Shown in pieces: positions 9,542 through 20,393 of a DNA stretch of 64,000 nucleotides. A program made the position numbers and the translations under genes. Positions within the stretch are counted from its first letter, which is position 1; each line of letters starts with the position of its first letter. Location of the stretch: positions 28,285,099 through 28,349,098 of the forward strand of contig CM033728.1 of assembly GCA_019671005.1 (NCBI GenBank), read 5' to 3'. Below the pieces are notes generated by a model that did no database searches, was not told where the DNA came from, and saw only the letters and a program-made list of their open reading frames with translations. The DNA comes from Hibiscus mutabilis (lineage: Eukaryota > Streptophyta > Magnoliopsida > Malvales > Malvaceae).

Positions 9542-12431
9542 CACTAAGTATAACTTAGTGAGGCATAAGTATAACAACATAATCAATTAACATAAATATC
9601 ACAATCCCTGCAAAAATGGTAAACGATATCCCGTGCAGTTTATAACATTTCATCATTTATCATAGTAAATGAGAAAGTAACTTATTTCAATGAATCATAA
9701 TTGTATATATATGTATTCAAAGTCATAATATCATTCTTACTTTATCGGTATTAAATACGACAGACTTACTGGCCTATCTACTTGCATAAAAGTATTTCAT
9801 GAATTATAGCCCAAAGTACAATTTCATGTGAACCTATGGTATACGAGTCATCATAATGACACTGTAGTGTCTGCAACGCCTTAGCGTCTGATGATGAGTA
9901 CGTACTCGAGAATGCCCTTTGCTCCTCATTATCGCACCTTTTGTGCTAGTCGACACCGAAGTGTATAAACAACACCGCAGTGTCTGCAATTTCGTAGCGT
10001 CTGATGTCAACACCGAAGTGTCTGTAACGTACCGTAGTGCTGGAATGCAGCTGCTAAGACTCCATGGATATCAAATTATACCAAAGACTCTCACACTAGT
10101 ACTCGGGCATAACAATATAATATTTTTACATTCAATATCCAATCCATAAGTACTATCATTCATAATTCGATAATGGGCAGTTCATACCCAAAATCTAAAA
10201 TTTGATTTATCTTAGATAAATCTTTAAACTATGACAATGTACCATACATCTCATATCATTAATTCATAACATTCATACAATTATTAATTAACATGCATTT
10301 TAATTAATATCAAGGTTGACCTGTCACAAGTAGTCCTATTTGTAACATGTCATACATGCATATAATGCACTCACTTGGGCTATACAAAATACCGAGCCTC
10401 ACTAAGCTAGTTCACTACTTTTTCCTTGCCTCTTTTATCTCGTGTTTCCTTGCCCTACTCGAATGTTGCATATTTACCCATCAAACATATACAATAACAT
10501 ACAAGTTAGATTTTTTTATCTAACACTGCTTAACTATAAAAATACTAGTATAATTATTCGAATATAAAAATTTTCCTTTTTCTCCCTTGGTAGCCGAATA
10601 GTCCATTTTGGTCCCTAGTGACCATTTTGCACCTTTTTGCAATTTATTCAAGTTTGAATCACAATTACTCCATAATTCTATCATTTTCCTCTAACTTTTA
10701 CTCAATGTCCTTCAATCAACTAACCATTGTTGAAGTGACATTTTAGTCACTAATTTCACACAAAAGTTTGCAAACTTGTACTAATTAATCAATCCAACAT
10801 TTTTACAATGTTTCTCAAAATTTTCCTTCTATTTTAGCCCTTGGCCGAATTGGTCACTAGGCCTTCCCAATGTTGTTTTTCATTCAAACAACATTCTAAT
10901 ATGCTTAAAATAATTTTTCCAATATATATTATTCATTTCCAAGAATTAACACTTAAAACCCCAATTTATTTCTACATGTCGAATTGGGTGTTTAAGCTTT
11001 TCAAGGACTTTATTTTGGTCCTAATGCCATAATCAAGCTTGTAGAATAATGAATCTTCCATATTCATCCTTAATTTCAAAACCTAAATATAATCCCAAAT
11101 TCTAGGGTTAGGGTTTATGTCTTCAAACATGAAATTTATCTAAATCTAAGCTTGATTTCAACTCCACAACACTTGATTTACTTAAATCAATCTTCAATCT
11201 CAACATAGAACATGAAACCCTATTTTCTCTCTCATCAATAACATGAACAAATATTCATAACACTTTGTAAAATTACTATCAAATGAAAGAAAATTAAACA
11301 TAGAATAATTTTCTATCAAAAACATACCTTGAATCTTGTTTGGAAGCCTTCAAAATGCCTAGGAAAAATTTTGTGTATTTTCCCCTTTCTTTCTTGGTGT
11401 TTTTGAAATGGAGGTGGAAGAGGATGAACATATTTTTTTCATCATTTATCTTATTAATGTCATGTGTATTTAATTAAATGAATATTAAATTCATTTAATT
11501 ACTTGATTCCAAATAATCCTCCAACTAAGTCTTATTTTCTAATTTGCCATTTTGTAAAAGTAGAACTAAATCTAGTTAGAATCCAACTAGAAATATTAAA
11601 ATATTCATAAAAATAATATTTTATAATTTTTTCATGGCTTATGAAAATGTCTTTAAAATTCCAATTCGATCTGATTACCTGATAATCACTTACTACAATT
11701 TTTCATTTACTGATTTGTCGGATTAAATATGAAATTCTCATATTTCTAACTTCCATCAATAAATATTGTTGATATAAAAAATATTCCATAAATTTTGTAA
11801 GAATCAAAATCTTTAAATTTTGACTCGGTCTAGTATACTGATAAATTACCCAAAATCTTTATCGGATAAAATTCTCTTAATAATCCTTTATCAGTTATCC
11901 ATACGAATAATATTAACTCGAACTGATTCCTTTTTATCAGTCTCAAGTACTGACATGAGACCTTCCTAAAAGGTCACCCATCCTATGCCTTGAGCACACA
12001 TAACTCTGCAGTTCGATCAAAATTCGATATCTTATACTGCATTTTTATTCAAATCAAGTATCTATTTATCCCCTAATTGTTCGATCAAAAATAGATTTCT
12101 ACATAATTCCCATACAAAAAATCTAATTATACATATCAACTTCCTGTAACCTGTACTACTTATCCGTGGAATAAAACATTTAATGGTAAAATTATCCTTC
12201 AGGTGCCTAATACTTTTCCCATCGAATTTCAACCAAACTTAGCAAGTACCCTATTTTGCTTACTCTCCACCACACGGTACTCTAAATTCTCCAAAATTTC
12301 TTTTCTAGAATCCATAATTAAATAAATCCTAACTTTTATATTTTGTCATTTTAGTCACTAACTTAACTTTTAAGCCTTTATCTTAGTACTAAATGACTCT
12401 TAAACATCTTAGCAAATTTTGGGGTATTACA
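9542..12431 (-). repeat. B-family LTR (3' LTR of a minus-strand element)
   Basis: On the minus strand it starts TGTAATACCCC at 12431, preceded by a purine-rich tract (12432-12445) and by integrase-chromodomain coding sequence. That is the normal layout of a 3' LTR. The segment 11371-12431 is highly similar to 20394-21452, its likely partner LTR. The left end at 9542 is cut by a CE LTR fragment. About 2.9 kb remain. No ORF of interest. Confidence 0.8.
9858..10050. repeat. B-LTR motif island, GTAGTGTCT / GTAGCGTCT type
   Basis: Short motifs recur every 20-30 bases: TGTAGTGTCTG, CTTAGCGTCTGATG, CCGAAGTGT, CCGCAGTGTCTG, CGTAGCGTCTGATG, CCGAAGTGTCTG and CCGTAGTGCTGG. They contain most of the CpG steps in this AT-rich LTR. 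The same cluster recurs at 57930-58130, 58290-58460, 61290-61490 and 61650-61820. Confidence 0.85.
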
Positions 12432-12994
12432 ATTCTCCTGCTTATGAAAATTCATCCTCGAGTTTTAAAATGTACCCGATTTTAATAATTTCGAGTACTG
12501 CTTTCTCATTTTCTCCTCGGTCTCCCAAGTTGCCTCTTCCACTTTGTGGTTCCTCCAAAGGACTTTGACTAATGGAATTTTCTTATTTCTCAATTCTTTG
12601 ACTCCATACGATAAAATCTCCACTGGTTTTTCTTTATATGTTAAAGCAGGTTGCAATTCAATCTCTTTTGGAGTGATGACATGTGAGGGATCTGATCGAT
12701 ACCTTTTGCAACATAGCTACATGAAATACATCATGGATCTTGCTCATCTCTGGAGGTAGGGCCAGTTGATAAGCCACAAGTCCAACTCTTTTGAGAATTT
12801 CACAAGGTCCAATGAATTTGGGACTTAGTTTCCCTTTTCGACCAAAACGTAGTACTTTCTTCCAAGGTGAGACTTTCATAAATACTTTATCTCCAACTTC
12901 AAATTCAACATCCTTTCTCTTTTTGTCTGCATATGCCTTTTGTCGATCCCCAGCTACTTTGAGATTATTCTGAATAATCCACACTTTATCTTCC
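12432..12994 (-). pseudogene. Integrase C-terminus with chromodomain, B element
   Basis: Minus-strand reading: RQKAYADKKRKDVEFEVGD, VFMKVSPWKKV, GKLSPKFIGPCEIL, VFHVAMLQK, then a frame break, and a chromodomain with IPLVKVLWRNHKVEEATWE ending near 12465. These are the GPY/F module and chromodomain of plant chromoviruses; such chromodomains are known to steer integration towards heterochromatin. A polypurine tract and the 3' LTR follow. The integrase core is absent because the A element at 12995 interrupts it. Confidence 0.87.
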
Positions 12995-14546
12995 TATAAC
13001 GCCCCGGTTTTAGGGCTTAGCGGTTTAGAGGGTTTATTAGACGGTTTGGTGGACCGGAGTAGAGATTCGAGTCGGTTTCGGGATCATATATTTTTGGAGT
13101 TGGAAAATGCTTAAAATCATTATTAATTATGTATTTAATAATGGTGGAATCAATTTTCAAATACTTAGAATCTTTAAGGAGCTATTTTACCAATTGGTTT
13201 CTGATGATTTCTCCCTTCATTTAACTGATTTTAACATGTGATTTAATTAATAATTAAAGTGGATTTTGTTAAAAAGTTAGTTATTTTTTCTAAAACAAAA
13301 ATCACGTCATTTTCTCTCAACTATTTCCTCTCCGTTCTCTCCTCAGCCAAACACTCAGATTTCATCAAATTTCCAGAGGTGAGGTGGTTTTTAGCTTGAT
13401 TTTATTGTTTTAAATTGTTTTGTAAAGATTGATTACACAAAATCTTACATTAATCTCGTGTTTTCTTAGCTTTTCACAAATCAATTGAGGGAGAAACTTC
13501 ACAATAGGGGTAAGGTCAAAGATCTACTCTATTGTATGGTTCTTTATTGAAATTCCCTTGCATTTTATCATTGTTTTTGTGTTTCTAATATGATTTTGAT
13601 GATTTTCTAATGATTTAATGAGTTCTTTGAGGAAAAAGAGTTGATTCGCGAATTGGATCTGAATTCCAATAAGTAATGGTAATTTGATTTATATTTTGGA
13701 TGATTAATAATGTGGATAAGTGATTTTTATCAATGGAATCCCAAAACTTAAGAATCTCTATTTATTTAGGTTGTTAGTTTTGAGGTGTTTTTGTGGTTGT
13801 AAGGTTGCTGGAAGTAGTAGCTTGTTTTGGATCTGTTTTTAGATGTGTTTTGATGTTGGAAATGATGCTAGGTTGATTGAAGTTGGCTGGGTTGTGAATC
13901 GAAGTGTTTTGGTTATGTTTTCGGTTGTTGTGGAGGATTAATTGTGAGGATTTTGTGGAAATCTGAGAAGGATTGTGTTTGCTACGTTTAGAATGCATTA
14001 TGATGCATTAATCCTCTATTGTTGTGTGGTAAGAATAGAGGAGGCTGATCCGGAACTGATCGGAGAAGCGTATGAGCCTTTGGATGCTTGGTTTCGCGTC
14101 GGTGAATCAAAGTTTCGCGTATCGGTGAGTGAAAATATGGTTTAAAGCATTTTACTATTTTGAGAACAGAGTTCGGGAGGTAGGGTAAAGCTTGAAACGC
14201 TTACCTAGACTCGGAAGTAAGTATAAAGTGGCCTTACTCTCTCAGTCGTGCTAGTTGATATGGTTTTATGCACTTGTTTTAATTACATGTTACCTACTGT
14301 TTAAGCATGTTTTAAAGTTTTTGATATATTGTTTTTAAGCATGAAATGATGAAGGATACACATAAGTGACCCTTGTAAGTATGGTTTACACTTGTGTTTT
14401 AAAGCATGGTTGTTGCTTTGGAAATGACATGGTTTAATGCTTGTTAAAATAGTGAGGTAAATGTTAGTTGGTTAATTATATTGGCAAGTGATGTGGTTTT
14501 AAAATTGTTATTGGATATAGTTGGCCGCCCATTGGATTGAGTGCAC

Positions 14547-14554
14547 TATAAATA
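14547..14554 (+). promoter_or_regulatory. Candidate TATA box of the A LTR
   Basis: TATAAATA in the context GTGCACTATAAATAAG. The same context, GTGCACTATAAAATATG, is kept on the minus strand in both other A LTRs (23585-23601 and 38089-38105). It is the only TATA-like box whose flank I found conserved in all three copies. If right, transcription starts some 30 bases on, and the motif islands downstream lie in the transcribed leader. Inference only. Confidence 0.42.
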
Positions 14555-15610
14555 AGTCGCCTTGGATCTTGAGGGGTTTACATTGTGTACCGAATACTCT
14601 ATCCAAGTACCCTAATGGCAGAGGGGTTTAACGGTACCGAATACTCCCGTTAGTGGGTTAAACATCTAACCGATGAGAGGGATTGGTATCCCTATGGGTT
14701 GAGATTGTACCCAGTTGTTATTGTACTGCAATTGTGATTGTATCGCTATTCTGGTTGAGATAGCTTGAAGTGTTAGGTTAACACTTGTTGAATCCGTGTA
14801 TCCGATGAACTCTTTTGTTATTGGACTGGTTAAATGATCACTTGAAAGCCAATATAATTGTTAATGTATCATTGAAATGCTTTATGTTGTATAATGTGAT
14901 TTATACATGTTTCTCCTTAAGCTTTGCATTTGGTAGTAATGCATGGGAATGCTTAAGTGGAAGGTTAGCAATGTAACTTGTTGTTGGTTAATGATACATG
15001 TAGCATATGTTTAGTATGTTGGTTTTTAATGACGTAAAATGCATGTTTTTAAAGAGGCATGATGATGTTTTAAAGGATGGTTTTAAGAGTATGGTTTTAA
15101 ATGCATTGATGGTGTTTACTTTTGAGCACTCCAAACTAAGCCTTGTGTTCTTACGCTCTCGTTGTGCATCAATGTAGATAATTGAGGTCTTGGAAGGCAG
15201 CAAGAAGCAAGGGGATCTTGGCAAGACTTGTTTCCAAAGTATGTTAGAGTTTAGACTATAATGAATAAGGGAAATGGGGTACTTGATGTGTATTGGGAGA
15301 TGTTTTGTGGAACTCCCTGTTTGAGCATGTTTCTTTAGTTTCTCTTGGGTTGTAGATGGCCTTTAAGGTGTGTTTTTGGTGCTAGTTTACCTTTTGATAT
15401 GTTGGTTCGATGCATATTAGGAAGCATGCCTATAGATTTCCTATTTGATGCATGAATCCTTGTGATGTTATTAGATATGTGGTGTTAGTTAGCATGAGAT
15501 ATGTTTGTCATGTTGGTATTGAGTTTAAAGCATGTTGGAGCGGTTTGAGTATGCTTATGGGATGAAAAATCAGCCAAATGTGACATTACAGGCCCATTGT
15601 ACAGATACGT

Positions 15611-15935
15611 GGGGGACCGTATCGGTACGGGTAGGCAATTTTAGGCTTGTGGGATCGATACATGTCTGGTGCATTTCGATACGCCTAGGCTAATTTGGCC
15701 TGGCATACCGGTATGAGGATGGGCGTTTTGATACGAGTTTTAGCCACTAGAATTCACTTTTGTAACTCGAACCCGCGTATCAAAACACCTAAGGAACCGT
15801 ATCGGTACGGTTGTAAATATTTCAAAAGTTCGGTATTTCAGTTAGGCGTATCGAAATGGCTTGGTGGTGTATCGAAGAGGTGTGTTTCAAACCGTATCGG
15901 TACGGGCTTACCCGTTTCGATACGGATGGTCGTTT
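15611..15935. repeat. GTATCGGTAC motif island in the A LTR
   Basis: CCGTATCGGTACGG occurs exactly at 15617-15630, 15797-15810 and 15892-15905. Relaxed copies lie between them (GATCGATACATG, TTTCGATACGCC, CATACCGGTATG, TTTTGATACGAG, TTTCGATACGG). Both orientations occur, because the motif is close to its own reverse complement. Equivalent islands lie in the other A LTRs (22134-22420, 36636-36930) and in the F LTR (55275-55595). Confidence 0.88.
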
Positions 15936-16358
15936 TTCCTGTTAATGTCATTTTGGGTAGTTTTGCTTTCTTGCTTTTTAGTCCCTAAATCTTGCCGATG
16001 CAATTATATATGCTAGAATGATGAGATTGAGCTAAAATTTGAGATAAAGGTTTGGAATCTGTCTAATTAAATATTGGTAACTTAAAAATGAGTTTTAATC
16101 CTAAAATTTTTTGTATTTGCAATTTGATCCCTAATTTGCAAACGTGATCAATTGGATCTCAAATTGATGCCCGATTAGTTGGCGTTGCACCTGATGTCTG
16201 TATAAACATGTAGGGTTAATAAATGGGCATCTAGATAAGATAAAAAGAAAAAAAATGGATCCAGTTTGATTGAATCTCTTTGGTTTGCTACGACAAACCT
16301 AATGTAGCCTTCTTGGTTCGGTTAGGCATCTAGGTCGGGCCAAGGGGGTTACATTTGG

Positions 16359-16374
16359 TGGTATCAGAGCCAGG
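16359..16374 (+). other. Primer binding site, tRNA-Met type
   Basis: TGGTATCAGAGCCAGG begins five bases after the LTR end. TGGTATCAGAGC is the classic complement of the 3' end of plant initiator tRNA-Met, used by many plant gypsy and copia elements to prime minus-strand DNA. Confidence 0.9.
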
Positions 16375-16656
16375 TTTGGTTCGTTTGGGAGGTGGTTGTG
16401 TTGTTACTGTGAGTTATGCTCTGTTGTTTGACTTGTATGGTGATTGTTGTATGTACGCTGCTTGATATGCATGGTGATTGATATATGAATGTTGATTGTT
16501 GTATGCTATGTTGGGGATGTTTTGGGTACCCATTGCCTTATTATTATAGTCTGGAATGTTTTGATTTTTGAAATGGAAAGTTTTGGATCTTTGCTTGAGG
16601 CTGGCCTGACTGTTTTGTTTTAAAATGATTATCATGCCCTAGATATATTTTAGCAC

Positions 16657-17782
16657 GATGGGTATGATGATGAAGGAGAAGTTGTACCTCTTGGAGGGTT
16701 GGCACCGCCCCCACCTATTCCACCTTAGGGAGTGGAGCAAGTACCACTTGCGCCAGTTGGGCCAGGGATGGGTGATATGGCACCGTTGATTCAGGCAATG
16801 ACCGATGCGTTCTAGGCAGCAATTGCGGGTGTTCGTGGGCCAGTACCACCGATTGATGGGCCAGGTTTGCCGCTCGAGCGTCTTCGTAGCTTAGGCGGAG
16901 TTGAGCTTTGAGGGTTGTCGCCTAAGGCTTATGAGGGTTGGTTGTCCAGTACTAAGAGGATATTGGGCTAGATGGGGTGCACCGATGCACGTAAGTTGGG
17001 TTGTACTATTTCCCTACTGCAGAGTGATGCTTATACATGGTGGACTACCATGGTATCCGGTATGGCGACAGATGATGTGACCTGGGAGTTCTTCTGTGAA
17101 GCATTCTGGAAAAAAGTTTTTGGGAGTCCAGTATCAGGATGAGAAGAAGCGGGAGTTTATGGAATTAGTGTAGGGTAGTATGTCTGTTGCGAATTATGAG
17201 GTGCAATTTGTGAGGTTGAGTCGGTATGCACATGAGTTGGTTCCTAACGAGCGTAATCGATGTGATTGTTTCTGTTATGGGCTTGTGCAGGATGTTAAGA
17301 CATATATGCTTGCTGCTGATTATATCGATTTTGATGTGTTGGTTTTGCGAGCCAATGATGTGAAGTAGAATTTTGGTTTGGCTTATGGATTGCGAGGTTC
17401 TAGCTTGGGTAAGAGAGCTGCTGATTCTGGTTATAGCAGTGGTTATGCCAAGAGACACCGTGATAGGAGGTTTCGCCCGAAGCTGAGGCATGGTGGAGGT
17501 ACGGTTGGACGTGGAGTCCAGGGGCAGCGATCCTAGGCTAGAGCACCGTTTAGCACATTTAGGGTTTGTGGATCCCGAGATCATTTGAGGCGAGATTGCC
17601 CACGTTTGGCAAGGGAAGGTCAGGCACCTGCACCTGTGGTGGCTAATGCTTGTTGGAGTTTTGGGTCAAGCGACCATCAAAAGCGTGATTGTCTATTGTT
17701 GGTTCGAGGTGGGCAGGGTGTTGCACTTGTGGTTGCTCCGCAGCGTGGCCATGGTCAAGGCCGTAGATCGTTTTAGCTTCGA
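16657..17782 (+). pseudogene. Gag (capsid and nucleocapsid), A element
   Basis: Reading starts in a Pro-rich leader (GGLAPPPPIPP). Capsid motifs follow: LSPKAYEGWLSS, ARKLGCTISLLQSDAYTWW, DDVTWEFFCEAFWKK, then after a one-base frame break YEVQFVRLSRYAHELVPNE and FCYGLVQDVKTYMLAADY. An Arg/Gly-rich tail precedes two zinc-knuckle positions near 17560-17700. In the first (FRVCGSRDHLRRDC) the first Cys is Phe; in the second (CWSFGSSDHQKRDC) the second Cys is Phe. Most of the stops (four before 16980, more at about 17170, 17367 and 17534) are TAG for Gln, with one TGA for Arg. Confidence 0.88.
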
Positions 17783-18418
17783 GATGGTGGACAGAGGACT
17801 GTAGCTTATACTATTGTTATCCAACCCGAGAGAGATGGACCGGCTAGGGTGTATGCGCACTGTGAGGGTCGCAATGACACCGATGTGATTACATGTGCTT
17901 TTACCGTTCAGTCTCTGTCGTTGTATTCGTTGGTTGATTCTGGTTCTACTCATTCATACATTTTGAGTGAGCATTCTGAGTTGCTTGATATATCTGCTGA
18001 AATTCTTAACGTGGGTGTTAGAGTGTCTAGTTCTCTTGGGGAGCCAGAAGAGGTTAGGAGGTTGTATCGTAGGTGTTCATTGATAGTTCAGGGGCATGTG
18101 TTTATGGTGGATTTGATAGAGTTACCATTCCATGGTTTTGATTTGATTTTGGGTATGGATTGGTTGACCGAACATCGAGATGTGGTGGATTTTGATACCA
18201 AACGAATATCTTTGAGGTCGTCGGATGATTATGAGGTGGTGGTTGTTGGCGAGATTGCCAAGTTTTTGTCTAATGTTGTTTCGGTCTTGGAAGAAAGACG
18301 AAGCTTGGATTCAGGAAGTCAGGCTTATTTGGCCTATGTTATGAATCCTGGATCAAAGAAGTTGAGGGTGCAAGATGTTCGTACCGTATGTGAGTTTTTG
18401 GGTCTTCTTCCAGAATAG
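17783..18418 (+). pseudogene. Aspartic protease, A element
   Basis: An open stretch of 189 codons starts at 17849: VYAHCEGRNDTDVITCAF, then SLVDSGSTHSYIL with the D-S-G active site intact (codon at 17936), and the family landmark FDLILGMDWL near 18140. The domain ends in the linker before RT. The stop at 18416-18418 (TAG) is in frame with the RT start, so protease and RT belong to one polyprotein. The protease core itself shows no damage. Confidence 0.88.
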
Positions 18419-19290
18419 TTGCCAGGGTTACCACCTGACCACGAGGTAGAGTTTGGCATCGAGGTCCTTGTAGGTACGGTACCTGTATCCATTTCTCCGT
18501 GCTACATGGCTCCAAAGGAGTTGAAGGAGCTGAAAATGCAGTTGCAGGAGTTGCTTGATCGTGGGTTCATTAGACCCAGTATCTCACCATGGGGAGCACC
18601 GATGGTGTTTGTTAAAAGAAAGATGTACGTTGCGGATGTGTATAGATTACCAGCAACTAAATAAGTTGACAATAAAGAACAAGTATCCCTTACCACGGAT
18701 AGATGATCTGTTTGATCAGTTTAGGGGAGCTTCAGTGTTTTTAAAGATAGATTTGAGGTCGGGGTACTACCAGTTGAAGGTGAAGGAGGTAGATGTGTCC
18801 AAAAAAGCTTTTCGTACGAGGTACGGGCATTATGAGTTTCTTGTGATGACGTTTGGTTTGACCAATGATCTAGCTACTTTTATAGACATGATGAATTGTG
18901 TGTTTCATGAGTTTTTGGATCAGTTTGTGGTTGTGTTCATCGATGATATCCTTTCGTACTCCCGTACCGAGGAGGATCATGATAGACATTTGAGAATTGT
19001 GCTTCAAACGCTGTTGGCTAATCAGCTTTATGCTAAGTTAAGCAAATGTGAGTTCTGGGTCAAGGAAGTTGTGTTTCTTGGACATGTGGTGTCGGCCGAG
19101 GGAATCCATGCTGATCCGCATAAGGTTGAGGCTGTAATGAGTTAGAAGGAGACTAAGTCTGTGACGGAGGTTAGGAGTTTCCTTAGATTGGCGGGTTACT
19201 ACCGAAGGTTTGTGGAAGGGTTCTCTAGTTTGGCGGCTCCATTAACAAAGTTGCTACAAAAGAATGTTCGGTTTGAGTGGACGGATGATA
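18419..19290 (+). pseudogene. Reverse transcriptase, A element
   Basis: N-terminal part in frame with protease: LPGLPPDHEVEF, MAPKELKELKMQLQELLDRG, FIRPSISPWGAP. A frame shift near 18615 follows, then LNKLTIKNKYPLPRIDDLFD, FLKIDLRSGYYQLKV, the fingers/palm box YGHYEFLVMTFGLTN, the catalytic FIDDIL (18936-18953) and KCEFWVKEVVFLGHVVS. A TAG at 19143 replaces the Trp of the usual NWK motif, and the thumb follows (VRSFLRLAGYYRRFVEGFS). Catalytic Asp residues are present, so damage is limited to one frameshift and one stop. Confidence 0.9.
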
Positions 19291-19720
19291 GACAACGAGC
19301 TTTCGAAAGATTGACGCGAGCTCCAATTTTGGTTCTACCAGAATTGGGGAAGGAGTTCATTGTTTATAGTGATGCGTCATATGTTGGGCTTGGTTGTGTG
19401 TTGATGCAGGAGGGTAAGGTGGTGGTGTATACATCTAGGCAGTTGAAGGTGCATGAGCGTAACTACCCTACTCATGATCTTGAGCTTGTAGCGGTTGTGT
19501 TTGCCTTGCAGATATGGAGGCATTATCTCTATGGTGAGAAATGTGTAGTTTTTACGAATCATAAGAGTTTGAAATATCTGATGTCACAGAAGGAGATGAA
19601 TCTTAGGCAACACAAATGGGTGGAGTTGCTTAAGGATTATGATCATACCATTGAGTATCATCCGGGAAAAGCCAATGTTGTGGCGGATGCTTTGAGTAGG
19701 AAAGAGGATGTGGAGTTGAG
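19291..19720 (+). pseudogene. RNase H, A element
   Basis: Uninterrupted in the long frame starting at 19161. Motifs: FIVYSDASYVGLGCVLMQ (first catalytic Asp), YTSRQLKVHERNYPTHDLEL (catalytic Glu), FTNHKSLKYL, and EYHPGKANVVADALSRK with the last Asp. It removes template RNA during reverse transcription. No lesion in the domain; it is broken only because its polyprotein is. Confidence 0.9.
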
Positions 19721-20393
19721 AGCCATGTTTGCTCGGTTGAGTGTGATGAATGATGGGGGTTTGTTGGCTAAGTTGCAATTGAAGCCGTCCTTGTCACAGA
19801 TGATCAAGGAGAAGCAACCGTACGATGGGGGCTTGGTACCGCATGTGGAGGATATCGGGGATGGAAATCCTACGGATTTTCATTTCAACGATGATGGGGT
19901 GTTATGTTTCAAGGGTCGAATAGTGGTGCCTGAGAATGAAGAGTTGAGGCATACTATTTTGACTAAGGCGCATGCTAGTCCTTTTCCGATGCATCCCGGT
20001 AGTACTAAAATGTATCGGGGGTTGAAGGAGGAGTACTATTGGGTGGGGTTGAAGAGAGATGTTGTTGATTTCGTTGCTCGGTGTATGGTTTGTTAGCGGG
20101 TAAAGGCAGAGCACCAGTTTCTTTCCGGGTTGCTGCAACTGTTGGGGATACCGGAATGGAAATGGGAAAGAATCACCATGGATTTTGTGTGGGGGCTACC
20201 TTTGACGCCGACCAAAAAGGATTCCATCTGGGTGATTGTAGATCGGTTTACAAAGTGTGCGCATTTTGTGCCAGTGCATACTACGTATACCTTGGAAAAA
20301 TTTGCTGAGTTGTACATCTCTGAGATTGTACGTTTGCATGGGGCGCCCAAACCTATAGTTTCGGATAGGGATCCGTGGCTCACTGCAAGGTTT
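19721..20393 (+). pseudogene. Integrase N-terminal half, A element, truncated
   Basis: The H2C2 zinc domain has HTILTKAHASPFPMHPGSTK and VARCMVC, followed by a TAG in place of Gln. The core then gives ITMDFVWGLPLTPTKKDSIW (first catalytic Asp), FTKCAHFVPVHTTYTLEK and PIVSDRD (second Asp). Coding sequence ends at LTARF, where B-LTR sequence takes over with TTTTG shared at the break. The catalytic Glu and the C-terminal domains are missing. Confidence 0.9.

Larger units (their letters stand above)
12995..16353 (+). repeat. 5' LTR of the A element
   Basis: It begins TATAACGCCCCGG (expected TGTAAC) and ends GGGGGTTACA, 3.36 kb later, followed five bases on by a tRNA-Met-type primer site. It matches, in opposite orientation, the LTRs at 21709-25286 and 36215-39287. 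It carries a TATA-like box (14547), a GGGGTTTA-type repeat zone (14570-14700) and a CpG-containing motif island (15611-15935). Confidence 0.87.
12995..20393 (+). mobile_element. A-family Ty3/gypsy chromovirus, 3'-truncated
   Basis: Layout: 5' LTR (12995-16353), PBS, gag, protease, RT, RNase H and the first half of integrase. It is cut at about 20393, losing the integrase end, chromodomain, PPT and 3' LTR. It entered the integrase gene of the minus-strand B element. It is one of the better preserved elements here: pol from 18555 to 20393 stays in one frame with only two stops. Its family matches the minus-strand nested element at 21709-39287. Confidence 0.87.

Noticed and set aside
16359..16374. 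A tRNA gene near the TGGTATCAGAGC sites
   Set aside because: Only the short primer-site complement is present, directly beside LTR ends; no cloverleaf can be drawn.
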